Part shown: in pieces, positions 12,901-21,537 of the stretch | How positions within the stretch are numbered: the first letter of the stretch is position 1 | Layout: each line of letters starts with the position of its first letter | Assembly: GCF_964204645.1 (NCBI RefSeq) | Contig: NC_134030.1 | Location: 1,343,855-1,407,854 of the forward strand | From: Tubulanus polymorphus | Lineage: Eukaryota; Nemertea; Palaeonemertea; Tubulaniformes; Tubulanidae | Length of the DNA: 64,000 nucleotides | Direction: 5' to 3' | Translations under genes and position numbers: made by a program | Notes under the pieces: model-generated | Seen by the model: the letters and a program-made list of their open reading frames with translations, nothing else | What the model was told of the DNA's origin: nothing | The model's database searches: none

Positions 12901-15900
12901 TCCGACCGACCCGACTTCAAAGGTACCCAGTGGAAACTTTTTTCTTGGATTCATTGAAATAAATTGTATTTTTGATACAAATGGCCGACCCACTGCCGAT
13001 GTATGAGCTATGTATGTTTGAAGTTAAGTGTGCATCATGTGAAAACATGCCTCGACTATTTACTTGAAGTTTTCCAGGAAACTGGCAGTGTTCCAATAAG
13101 CTGCCATTCATTCTAAAGCTGGTAATGTTATAGCGTGCATATATTCAATCTACTGTTTCATTTTGAACGCAGATTTCGGATGTTGTTTCCGCTAAAAGTG
13201 GTGATGATAAATTTGTTGTTTTTTTTTGCCCCAAAATTTTGCAAAAAAAATGATGCTACCTTCCTACTGACTTATCCCAAAAATTTTAGTAGGTGTAACG
13301 GCAAAACAGACAATTAATTTGGGATGGCCAAATATCCAAATCTTGATTGATATGAATATTTAAGCTAGGAAATGCTGAAAATCATTGTGATGAACAGGTT
13401 TCATCTCTAACAGAATCGTATCAACTCGGAGGTTCCACTGGAATCAAAATTTTACCTCTTTTTTAACATTTTTATACGAACCTGTTCAAAATAGGCAAAT
13501 TGGCTGCGACTAACGAAAATTGCTTCCAACGTGCCTTAAAAAATAGCTTGAAAATGGTATAAATCTAGCTTGAAATGGCTTGAATTTCACCTGAGCTTGA
13601 GACAATGAACCCTGCTGAACATCTGGTCCGGTCAGCTTCCAGCACCGGTCCGGTCCAGGCATCACCGGTTACTGAACATCCGGTCCGGTCAGCTTCCAGC
13701 ACCGGTCCGGTCCAGGCATCACCGGTTACTGGTCCGGTCCGGGCAGCTTTGAGCACCGGTCCGGTCCAGGCATCACTGAGTACTGAACATCCAGTCCGGT
13801 CCGGTCAGCTCCGAGCACCGGTCCAGGCATCACCAGGTACTGAACATCTGGTCTGGTCCGGGCGGCCTGGCATCAATGTTTCGAATTTAAAACATAGTTA
13901 TCATGGCTCTAGGTTTGGTAGAGGGCGCTCTTCTACCAGATGCAGGAGCGAGGTCACCTTCACGGAGATCGAGATCGAGGGATTATGATTGATTCTGTAG
14001 GAACCATCATCATTCATCAGTTCAGGTCGAGGGACCGCTTAGGAAGTTCACGTCTTTCACGTCGAGGGACCGTTTAGGAAGTTCACATCTTTCACGTCGA
14101 GGGACCGTTTAGGAAGTTCACGTCTTTGACGTCGAGGGACCGTTTAGGAAGTTCACGTCTTTCACGTCGAGGGACCATTTAGGAAGTTCACGTCTTTCAC
14201 GTCGAGGGACCGTTAAGGAAGTCGTCACAATAATCAGGATTTCCGCGATTTCGAAAGTCAGATTTTAAACTTGTTATTGTCATTGTAAGCTACCGCAGTT
14301 ACAGGTAAGCCTATTCTTGATTGCCCGAGACAGGCGTGCAGATATTGTTCCCGACTTAAGTTTTTGGTTGATTTTCTTGTGACTTGTTTGTTTTAGGGGT
14401 GAGATGGATGAGCCTTATTGTTTTTTGACATATATAGGTCATCCAAGATGGCCGCCACAGCCATTACAATGTGTAAAATAGCCATTTTGAAGCTTGTGAC
14501 AACTCTACAATCTACAGTTTCAGACCAATTTGCCAATTACTTATTCTGTGGTTTCATAATGGTAGGAGAATGAGCCTTATTGTTTTTGACATATATAGGT
14601 CATCCAAGATGGCCGCCACAGCCATTTCAATGTGTGAAATAGCCATTTTGAAGCTTGTGACAACTCTACAATCTACAGTTTCAGACCAATTTACCAATTA
14701 CTTATTCTGTGGTTTCATAATGGTAAGAGGATGAGCCTTATTGTTTTTGACATATATAGGTCATCCAAGATGGCCGCCACAGCCATTTCAATGTGTGAAA
14801 TAGCCATTTTGAAGCTTGTTACCGCTCTACGGACTTAAGTTTTAAGCTTAAGACTTAAGATGGCCACCACAGTTATATCAATGTCTTAAATCTTATCCGA
14901 TTTGGAGCTTGTTACTGCTCTAAGATGTAGAGGTTTAGAGGTTTATAATTTCATTCATACTTGTACTGTGGTTTATTTATGGTGGTCAGAGGATGAGACC
15001 TATTACAATTTGCATTCTCTACTTGACTCACTGGTCAAGGGTTAATATCTAGTTTGATAAATGTGATAAGCATGTCGGTGAATCACCCCCCCCCCCGGAC
15101 TCTGATCTCAATGTCTGATGTCAATCGTCAGCAGTTTCAATGGAATGGGCTCGATTAGGTGTGGAACAAGTGGAATCCTCGATTGCCACAGTCGAACCTA
15201 GAGTATTAAGAGCTCAATTAGGTTCTTCTTTGCGTCTCTTCTCCGGTTGGAGTGCTCCAGTTTCCACCGAATGGAGGAAGATTAGAGATGTGCAGATTCA
15301 AGTCCACCATGCGGACTCCGGCTCCGGCTCCGGCAGCTCAAGGTTCAGCCCGAACTCACACAATGCCATCTCAAGCATCCGTACTTTCTCAAGCGGCTAC
15401 TAATGCTGTTTGGAGAACAAGTGCACAGCTCCAACATTCTCGTGCCCCTTCTGGTCAGAATAATTCTAGTTCATATCGGGGAATGCTCCTAAAAGGAGCT
15501 CTTCCTCTCGGAGAAACTCAAAATGAATGCTCGGGGCCAGTGAGAGGTTGTCTATAACGAGCAGCCACCTACTGATCCGGCGTTCCCGGGTCGTATCACG
15601 GCGGCTACTGTCTTCAATTCTGAACACCTCCCGACATGCGCCCGAAAGCAGGTCACGAGACACTAATCTCGTCAGCTCTCAAAGATCTGGCCAAAAAGAG
15701 AGCAATAGAACCAGTACGGGACGAAGCCTCATCCGGCTGGTTTTCATGAATATTTATGCTCCTGAAGACCACAGGGCGTCGATGGACTGTCATTCCTCGA
15801 GCGGCACCTGGATATCCCGAGGCTTCCGATGACTAAAACAGGGAGGTAATTCAAGGTCTCCGCCGAGGTTAATGGGCGGCTTCATTGGACCTGAAAGATG

Positions 15901-18900
15901 TCAGGTTCCTATTCACCCGAAATCTCATCAATAAACCATTTTACAGTTGCTAACCGCCATTTTGTTAGGGTACTTTTGTCCCGTATTGTTGGGTCATTTT
16001 TTTCTATTTTTTAAAAACTATCCGTAATGCGTGTTGTATCATATTTCATCTGTCCATGGATGGATTTTGACAACTTCAGCAACATTCAAACCGCGTGAAT
16101 TTTTAGTTTTCAGTTATGTAAAAATCATTTCTCAAATTTACAACAATGCGACATGAGAGCGATATAAAAATCGGTGGTCAGTTTTTGCCGTGCGCATAGA
16201 AATCAAGGGTACTGAACTTTGAAGTTCGTTATTTTCAGAAATAATTTTCTAAAAAATCCAAGCATTTCAAGAACTGTGCGCATAAATGCCCCCTTTCAGG
16301 TGAACTTTGAAATTTTAAGATATCTTGCCTAGTTTTTTCCTATGGCACTTTAACTGCAGCGCGTGTATTGTCATTCCGAGATTCGGCGCTGTTTTCTTTG
16401 CGTGTATTTCAGTATATGGGTGTTATTTTTTCATTTTTACTACACTTGTCTCTACGGAAAATGGTTTTAATTGTTGGTACGAGTATCAGGTTTTAATATT
16501 ACGTCATTTATGCAATATAATAGATCGAAGACATTAGAGATGTTGGAGTTTAAGGGATTTTTTACCAGTTTTAGCAGCGAGACTGAACGGCATTTTGATC
16601 ACGCATTCGAAGTTGCGCGCGGGAAGAGAATATATGGGCCTATATTGAGATGGAAGAAGAAAAGAAATATAACACTCAAAATCGAGTATGATGACCATTT
16701 AAATCAGTAGTCTATCAATAAATTTACATAAAAATCTACTGAAATTAGATGGATTGAGAAGTGGTCAAAAAGCTGGACAAATGGGTTGGGGCAAATATTC
16801 AGCTACTTTCTATGAATACTTTCTATTAAGTACACACAAGATTGATTAGATTGGGAAGAAAATATAGGAAAACGTTTTCTTGCTTTGGTGGTGAAATATC
16901 AAGTATCATGTCCTAATGTCAGACACAGGTGATAAAAAGTAAAAAGTGACATCTACCATCACAAAATCGCAAGAAGTGTGTGGATTGCATTTACAACAAA
17001 AGAGTGATATTTTGGGTTTTCTTGGGTGCATGTACGTAAGCCTCTGCCTGCTGTAAAAGCGGCTACCAATACAGCCATTACGAACTAGCGCCGGAGAACG
17101 GAATACAGTATTAATGCCGTAATATTAAAACCTGATACTCGTACCAACAATTAAAACCATTTTCCGTAGAGACAAGTGTAGTAAAAATGAAAAAATAACA
17201 CCCATATACTGAATTACACGCAAAGAAAACAGCGCCGAATCTCGGAATGACAATACACGCGCTGCAGTTAAAGTGCCATAGGAAAAAAACTAGGCAAGAT
17301 ATCTTAAAATTTCAAAGTTCACCTGAAAGGGGGCATTTATGCGCACAGTTCTTGAAATGCTTGGATTTTTTAGACAATTATTTCTGAAAATAACGAACTT
17401 CAAAGTTCAGTACCCTTGATTTCTATGCGCACGGCAAAAACTGACCACCGATTTTTATATCGCTCTCATGTCGCATTGTTGTAAATTTGAGAAATGATTT
17501 TTACATAACTGAAAACTAAAAATTCACGCGGTTTGAATGTTGCTGAAGTTGTCAAAATCCATCCATGGACAGATGAAATATGATACAACACGCATCACGG
17601 ATACTTTTTAAAAAATAGAAAAAAATGACCCAACAATACGGGACAAAAGTACCCTAACAAAATGGCGGCTAGCAACTGTAAAATGGTTTATTTCACAGAA
17701 TGAAGTGGAAACGCCGCCAGTTCCAGTTCAGGTCTCTTCCAGTCGGCCTCAGTACAGCCCACGCCCTGGGTATTTACCAGCTTGGGTCAAGTCCAGAAGG
17801 TACACTACACTCCAGGGCTGGGTTTCATAGATATGGAAGAAAAATAATTCCAGGGAACATTTTGAAATTTGTCAGTTATAACCATGGTTTCTCATTGTTA
17901 GTATGGTGGTTGAGGATTTATCCCTTTGGATAACTTTGATACTCAGTCTATGAAACCGGGTCCTGGAGTATTTGTCTGTTGGTTTACCTCGACGACTGGT
18001 TACTAGTACCAAACTCGACTATAGAATGTCAGGAGGCGGTGACCGCTGTCGACCGCTGTCGTAGACTTAGTTCACCAGTTCCGCGTAAACTAAGTAAAAT
18101 CTCACTTGATGCCGTCCCAACAGTTCACATCTCCGGATCAGCACGGTCTTTCCGTCCATGGCTCGAGTAGCCAAACTTCAAGAAGCGTAGTTACCACAAA
18201 CGAGAGGACAGCTAGTTATCGGTGACGCCTGTGGCTAAATGCAATACCGCAGTGCCAGGGGTCGTATCTCTGGCTATCTACACATTCAGAGAATATTAAC
18301 TAAAACCATAGGAAAGGGTCAAGCACTACTCCGAAAAAAAACTAATTTTATTTCCAAAAAATTACGATATTATATGGATTGCATGCTGTGTGGAAGAAGT
18401 TTTCAAAATTATTTAGGAGCTTATTATAATTTGAATACATGAATTGAGAGCAATTTGAAATGTGTTGATATCCGAAAGTGTTTCCATTGACTTCACTCAT
18501 TCACCTGATGAAGCTTCTATACATTAGTACCCAAAGCTTGTGTGTCAAATAAACTAGTTACACGTCCTATAAAGTACTACTTGTCTCGTTATATATTCTA
18601 AACCCCAGTTAACAATTCCAGTAAGTCAGGTTTAGGGAATAGATATTTAAACCTTCAGATGAAACCGATGTGATACAATTCCAGTAAGTCAGGTTTAGGG
18701 AATAGATATTTAAACCTTCAGATGATACCGATGTGATACAATTCCAGTAAGTCAGGTTTAGGGAATAGATATTTAAACCTTGAGATGAAACCGATGTCAT
18801 ACAATTCCAGTAAGTCAGGTTTAGGGAATAGTTATTTAAACATTCAGATGAAACCGATGTAATACAATTCCAGTAAGTCAGGTTTAGGGAATAGATATTT

Positions 18901-21537
18901 AAACCTTCAGATGATACCGATGTCATACAATTCCAGTAAGTCAGGTTTAGGGAATAGATATTTAAACCTTCAGATGATACCGATGAATTTAGCAATTTTG
19001 AATGAATTAAACCAATATGAGATTTCGATCCTAAGAATATTGGAAGCTTGTGTTTAACGTTACTAAATAGTAATATTATATAAAGCTAGAAGGACACGAG
19101 CGTATCCATTTTTTTGCCCGATCGCGACGATTAAATTCGCTGGTGAATTTATACGCCCGATACGAGTGGGTACCGATCTATTTATAAATCGGCCATCACG
19201 GTGATTTCGTCGCCCGCCGACATTAAACATGTTCGATATTTACGCCGGTGTTCAGGTCACTTGTTAATTCGCTCGTCTTGTCGGCAAGCTTAAAAAGATT
19301 TAGAAAAAACTACAAATTCTCATTCCTGAATGAACTGGATTCATCTGGGTTCAGTTTCATGAGACTCAGTTCAAACTGCTCTAGAATTTGAGTTTGTAAT
19401 TAATGTATGTGATTATAATGAATTGTATTTTTTGTTTTACAGCTTTGGCATTTCGGTTAAGTCGTGCGTTCCGGCGGGAGGAGTTTGTACGTTTGTTTCT
19501 CCCGGAGTGTAAGTAGTTTAACTATTTTCATACAATATCATTTAGTGTGACGTATGTCACTGATAATCAAAATCTAATAATAACTGTTGATCCGTAGTAT
19601 TAACATTGTGCAATTGAAATCCTATAGTTGTTTTTAGAAAGGATAAATGGCGCCATCAATGTGACAATCGATTGTAAAGTTTAAGAAATGAATGTTTAAC
19701 CTCGCCGAGTACCAGAATTCTTAACCGTAGCATCGAAACCATTCGACTTGTTGTTTAATGTATTTCTCTCTATTTTTATTTTACAGTGATGATCATTTTA
19801 CAAGACTGCCCGTTTGGGGACTTGGTGGGGGAATTCAAAAGAAACTTGGTTCCCGATAGGATACCACCACCGGTTAATCCTATGTCGCCCGCTGCTGCCC
19901 CTCCCCAAAATCCGATAAATTCGCCTCAGCAGCGGCCTGTCAGACAGCCGCCCCCGGCCGCCACTCGTTCGTCAGACAGAGTCCGGGGACGGCTGTTTGA
20001 AGGAGATCTGACGGAGGTAAGAATCTTTATTTGTTTTCATATTTTATTCAGGATATCAGTTGAAGTTCAGCAAATAAATTACCAGACCTGTAAACAGAAG
20101 AGTAGTCATAAATTTCCATTTGCGGGTAAAACCCCATAGTCGAAAACCTTCGGTTATTGATCTATATCTGCTTAAGACCAATGGTTGTACACACGAGTGC
20201 GAAAACTTATCGCTCAAACTTTGATTGTATCCATGGTAACGCGTACAGTATACTATGCGTGACTTACCGTTTCCTATCACTGGAATACAATACTGTTTTA
20301 GACCATGAGCGCCATCTGCGGCGGTCATAACGGACTGAGTGGTGATTGGCTGAAATGCTCGTCTACCGTGGTGACGATTATTCGGTGTTACACGTGCAGC
20401 AGACACGTCTCTGAATATCTAACATTTGATTGTTGTAACTCATCGGGAAAAATATGTTTATGAGTCGATTTTTTGTCGAAATTTTGTTCGGCAGAAAATT
20501 GGCTGCGTACGTCAAGAAGGCGGCTGATATTTGTATCGTGTGACCCCTCGTCCCGGTAATATGCCGACCCACGTACACCTGAGACCAGTTGCAGAGCTTA
20601 GAATTAAGACCGTTTTAAGACCAACTTAGTTCTATAGCCAATCTAATAACTTAAGACCAGTCTTTAGATTTAAGACCACTTTTGGACTTATGTCTTGACC
20701 ATGGAATCGGCCCCAGATGCTTATTCCGCTGTATTGGATGCTGACGTGCTCGTGTCTTCCAGCAATGTTGTTATTCACCAAAAATATCATGTTTTGTTCG
20801 AATAACACGATTCATCTGAGTCTGGGTTTAACGGATGACACGTTCAAACAGAACTACGAAATCAATATCAGAAGTCCTTTTATATTGAAACGGTCCCAGA
20901 AGTCCCTGTTATAATGGGTACTTTTTCAAAAAAAGTAACGAGAACTCCGATGGCTTTCCGTATCGGTAAAAACTAACTATTTCTATGAGCGTCACTCGTA
21001 GATTTACCGAAACGCCACCTTGTGACACGATATCCTAACTACGTATAGGTGTTTTATTTGCTGAATCGCTGGTTTCTCATTCTCATTTTTTAAACTTGTG
21101 TTTAATTTTATACTAAACAAATTTTTCACTTTTTCTCTTTACAGACACGACCACCGCCAAAAAAAACTAGAACAAAAAGGAAAAGAAAAGTTGCGGTCGT
21201 CGTGGCTCCGCAGGGAGGAGGAGCAAGAGTGGTCCCGGCGGATGGTGCGGCTGACGAAGGTAATCGGGAGGAAGGGGAGGGGATAAATAGGAAGCGGCCG
21301 AGGAGGGATGGTGGTGGGGCTGGGGATGGTGCGGGTCCTGCTCCTCCTGCTCCTCCATCCGTATCTCGGGCGGTCACTCGTTCACTCGCCAAAAAGCTGG
21401 CGAGTGAACGAGTGGCCCGAGAGGTAGAGGTGGTGGCCCGACATACGGATGGAATGTGGGAGGAGCGGCTTCGTTCGGGGACAATTCCGGATTTGTTAAC
21501 TGATTTAAAAAATATTCTTTCAGTGAAGGGATATTAG
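5712..21537 (+). CDS. Nine-exon gene, copy A: 344-aa polyQ/Pro-rich basic protein of unknown family
   Basis: Joining 5712-5774, 6938-7033, 7443-7481, 7858-7884, 9777-9815, 10026-10107, 19443-19508, 19787-20016 and 21145-21537 gives one open frame. Every intron has a good GT..AG pair (mostly GTAAGT) and the phases match (0,0,0,0,0,1,1,0). Residues 1-21 are basic (MPKATKKTRG start); 25-43 polyQ; 54-88 short Pro/Ser/Thr-rich exons; 93-101 Ser-rich; 117-137 Arg/Leu-rich (LAFRLSRAFRREEF); 139-214 begins MIILQDCPFGDLVGEF, then Pro-rich; 220-229 KKTRTKRKRK resembles a nuclear localisation signal; the C-terminus is Gly/Arg-rich with an amphipathic tail. No signal peptide or membrane segment is seen. 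A nuclear role is inference only. I do not recognise the family. Intron 6 (over 9 kb) is filled with satellites and transposons. Confidence 0.7.
5836..5950. mobile_element. Foldback MITE (about 115 bp), copy A
   Basis: The ends GGGTCCAGTTTCACAAA and TTTGTGAAACTAGGCCC are imperfect inverted repeats. The stem continues inward to a shared CGATTTAA core, so nearly the whole element can fold back. No coding. The equivalent in B is 40684-40798. Confidence 0.65.
5962..6800. repeat. Direct duplication inside intron, second copy split by a MITE
   Basis: A segment running from poly-A rich sequence through TTTCTGGATC, TAAATATCGA and TTTGCATTGTTT to GCTATGGAAACTATTTA occurs at about 5962-6290 and again, diverged, at about 6382-6800. 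The second copy is interrupted by the element at 6525-6669. Confidence 0.6.
6525..6669. mobile_element. Tc1/pogo-like MITE with TA target duplication, copy A
   Basis: Inverted ends CAGCAGACTCCGC and GCCGAGTCTACTG (11 of 13 matching when paired), flanked by TA on both sides, 145 bp, noncoding. TIRs of the CAGnAGACTC type with TA duplications are typical of pogo/Tigger-like nonautonomous elements. Confidence 0.6.
6938..7033 (+). CDS. Coding exon 2 (copy A): polyglutamine
   Basis: The acceptor TTTTATAG and donor GAC/GTAAGTT bound 32 codons: GTAQ, 18 further Gln codons (CAA with one CAG), then KFDISMSGID. The repeat is in frame and one codon longer than in copy B, as expected of a coding CAA tract. 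Confidence 0.75.
7443..7481 (+). CDS. Coding exon 3 (copy A)
   Basis: A 39 nt microexon reading FLPTTPPSGVSTP, phase 0 at both ends, bounded by GTATTTTCAG and GTAAGTG. Copy B differs at seven bases here (FLPSTPPSGSSTP), four of them synonymous, while the introns on both sides differ by about one base each over the adjoining 50 bp. Confidence 0.75.
7858..7884 (+). CDS. Coding exon 4 (copy A), 27 nt microexon
   Basis: Reads DLSPIQHVD between TCTTTACAG and GTAAGAG, phase 0. Identical in copy B. Confidence 0.65.
7885..9776. other. Intron after coding exon 4 (copy A)
   Basis: 1.9 kb, no coding exon found. It contains the 313 bp MITE (8709-9021) and several GATGGCGCCA-type short motifs (8681, 9203). 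Copy B lacks about 25 bp of an AT-rich stretch near 8375. Confidence 0.55.
8709..9021. mobile_element. 313 bp MITE with perfect 14 bp inverted ends, copy A
   Basis: ATGGGATACCCGCA at 8709-8722 is the exact reverse complement of 9008-9021. The interior holds CCACCAGATGGCGC near the left end and ACCTGGTGGATCC near the right end, so the inverted ends extend imperfectly. No clear target duplication was seen. Noncoding. Confidence 0.65.
9777..9815 (+). CDS. Coding exon 5 (copy A)
   Basis: 39 nt reading RQFASEARSPSLN between TTTCTAG and GTAAGTATC, phase 0. Copy B has RQFASQRRSPSLN through three changes within six bases. Confidence 0.7.
10026..10107 (+). CDS. Coding exon 6 (copy A): polyserine
   Basis: 82 nt; acceptor ATTTACAG, donor AGAA/GTAAGTTC. 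It reads LSNN, a Ser tract (AGC codons), then APLPPETPPDLQAR and leaves one base, which joins CT of exon 7 to make Thr. The CAG/AGC run would be polyQ in the next frame, but only the Ser frame fits the phases on both sides. Copy B has one more codon. Confidence 0.65.
10108..10971. other. Start of intron 6 with open, possibly retroelement-derived stretch
   Basis: After the donor at 10108 the sequence is AT-rich until about 10560, then GC-richer with long open frames to about 10970 (164 codons from 10711, running into the minisatellite). One reading has GCGHLFGP followed, after a frame change, by DYVLCSSCW, a C-x2-C arrangement seen in gag-like proteins. This may be the 5' part of the DIRS-like remnant found downstream, but the link is weak. 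The exon 6 to exon 7 phase match makes it unlikely to be part of the gene. Confidence 0.3.
10972..12406. repeat. 40/56 bp minisatellite (CCGGTCCGGTCCAGGCATCA), copy A
   Basis: Units of 40 bp (AACATCCAGTCCGG start) and 56 bp (AACATCTGGTCCGGTAGC start) alternate in blocks and share the core GGTCCGGTCCAGGCATCACC. It is GC-rich against an AT-rich background. The frames open through it are a consequence of unit composition, not evidence of a gene. The array resumes at 13615 after a transposon. Confidence 0.92.
12407..13614. mobile_element. Nonautonomous hAT-like element (1.2 kb) inside the minisatellite, copy A
   Basis: The ends CAGGGTTC and GAACCCTG are exact inverted repeats, with CTGAA on both outer sides, which restores the array sequence if the element is removed. 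Both subterminal regions are packed with GCTTGAAA / TTCAAGC motifs (12420-12545 and 13545-13600), the kind of repeated short motif hAT transposases bind. The interior has no transposase frame; a 64-codon minus-strand frame at 12917-13111 has no recognisable motif. Assignment rests on ends and subterminal repeats. The 5 bp duplication is shorter than the usual 8 bp. Confidence 0.7.
13615..13865. repeat. Remainder of 40/56 bp minisatellite, copy A
   Basis: Continuation of the array after the hAT-like element, with GTCAGCTTCCAGCACCGGTC-type units. The copy B remainder is shorter (47978-48112). Confidence 0.85.
14026..14222. repeat. 35 bp tandem repeat, copy A (6 units)
   Basis: Unit GTCGAGGGACCGTTTAGGAA followed by GTTCACGTCTTTCAC; six copies, the last truncated. 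Copy B has eight (48273-48539). Confidence 0.92.
14399..14825. repeat. 161 bp tandem repeat with AAGATGGCCGCC motif, copy A
   Basis: About 2.6 units starting GATGAGCCTTATTG, each with CCAAGATGGCCGCCACAG, which is close to the YY1 core. A diverged relative (AAGATGGCCACCACAG) follows at about 14855. Copy B has about 1.6 units. Confidence 0.8.
15140..18200 (+). pseudogene. Decayed DIRS-like retroelement (gag-like and reverse transcriptase), copy A
   Basis: Reading across frameshifts and stops gives the motif order of a DIRS/Ngaro-type reverse transcriptase: KKRAIEPV (about 15700), WTVIPR (about 15783), SLDLKD (about 15883), then after an inserted element FQFRSLPVGLSTAHALGIY (about 17720) and the catalytic VYLDDWLLVP (about 17980; the YLDD box supplies the active-site Asp pair). 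Upstream open stretches at 15140-15560 are Ser/Gln-rich, as in ORF1/gag of such elements. Many stops and frame changes show it is dead. Split by the foldback element 15933-17689. No tyrosine recombinase was found. Confidence 0.65.
15933..17689. mobile_element. 1,757 bp foldback element with 571 bp inverted arms, copy A only
   Basis: Left arm 15933-16503 and right arm 17118-17689 are nearly perfect inverted repeats (ends AAACCATTTTACAG and CTGTAAAATGGTTT), separated by about 610 bp. AT flanks both ends. Copy B at 50089 reads CATCAATTTCACAG with a single AT, the precise empty site, so the target duplication is 2 bp. Open frames in the left arm and centre (16325-16710) match no family I know and no transposase motif was seen, so it is probably nonautonomous. 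Confidence 0.88.
18201..18611. other. Intron segment between retroelement relic and 63 bp array (copy A)
   Basis: AT-rich, no coding support. The 67-codon frame at 18239-18442 is not conserved in frame in copy B because of a single-A indel near 18344. Confidence 0.5.
18612..18992. repeat. 63 bp minisatellite, copy A (6 units)
   Basis: Unit begins CCAGTAAGTCAGGTTTAGGG; the period of 63 is a multiple of three, so long minus-strand frames exist (21-residue peptide repeat with SLNLTYWNC). Open frames also occur in a second register, and the array is within an intron, so coding is not supported. Confidence 0.92.
18993..19442. other. End of intron 6 (copy A)
   Basis: Positions 19100-19260 are CpG-rich with repeated CGCCCGA / GCGACGA motifs. 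No coding exon. It ends at the GTTTTACAG acceptor of exon 7. Confidence 0.45.
19443..19508 (+). CDS. Coding exon 7 (copy A)
   Basis: 66 nt between GTTTTACAG and GTAAGTAG, phase 1 in and out. It encodes LAFRLSRAFRREEF followed by VRLFLPE. Copy B differs at seven bases within 20 nt near the 3' end, with only one conservative change (Leu to Ile). Confidence 0.75.
19787..20016 (+). CDS. Coding exon 8 (copy A): Pro-rich
   Basis: 230 nt between TTTTACAG and GTAAGAATC. The split codon gives Leu, then MIILQDCPFGDLVGEF, a Pro/Ala/Gln-rich segment and SSDRVRGRLFEGDLTE. Copy B differs at ATC/AAC and TGC/TGT and in a 12-base block (CAAAATCCGATA versus CCACGTCCATTA). Confidence 0.75.
20017..21144. other. 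Last intron of gene copy A
   Basis: 1.1 kb. An open minus-strand frame of 116 codons (20056-20406) and others show no known motif and are read as chance. Positions 20590-20710 contain inverted-repeat-like TTAAGACC motifs and look like another small foldback repeat. Confidence 0.45.
21145..21537 (+). CDS. Terminal coding exon 9 (copy A): basic C-terminus
   Basis: Acceptor CTCTTTACAG; 130 codons and TAG. It starts TRPPPKKTRTKRKRKV, continues Gly/Arg/Pro-rich, then VTRSLAKKLASERVAREVEV, and ends NILSVKGY. It contains a perfect 16 bp inverted repeat (21375-21414), and its last codons form one arm of a second hairpin. An inverted relative lies at 32639-32971. Confidence 0.8.
   Translation, partial: TRPPPKKTRTKRKRKVAVVVAPQGGGARVVPADGAADEGNREEGEGINRKRPRRDGGGAGDGAGPAPPAPPSVSRAVTRSLAKKLASERVAREVEVVARHTDGMWEERLRSGTIPDLLTDLKNILSVKGY
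21375..21414 (+). other. Perfect 16 bp coding hairpin in exon 9 (copy A)
   Basis: CACTCGTTCACTCGCC at 21375-21390 is the exact reverse complement of 21399-21414, with an 8-base loop AAAAAGCT. It lies in frame and encodes part of VTRSLAKKLASERVA. In the inverted paralog (about 32732-32771) the stem has one mismatch. Confidence 0.9.

Noticed and set aside
20056-20406. 116-codon minus-strand frame in the last intron, present in both copies
   Set aside because: The whole intron is nearly identical between copies, so conservation is not evidence; no motif or splice context.
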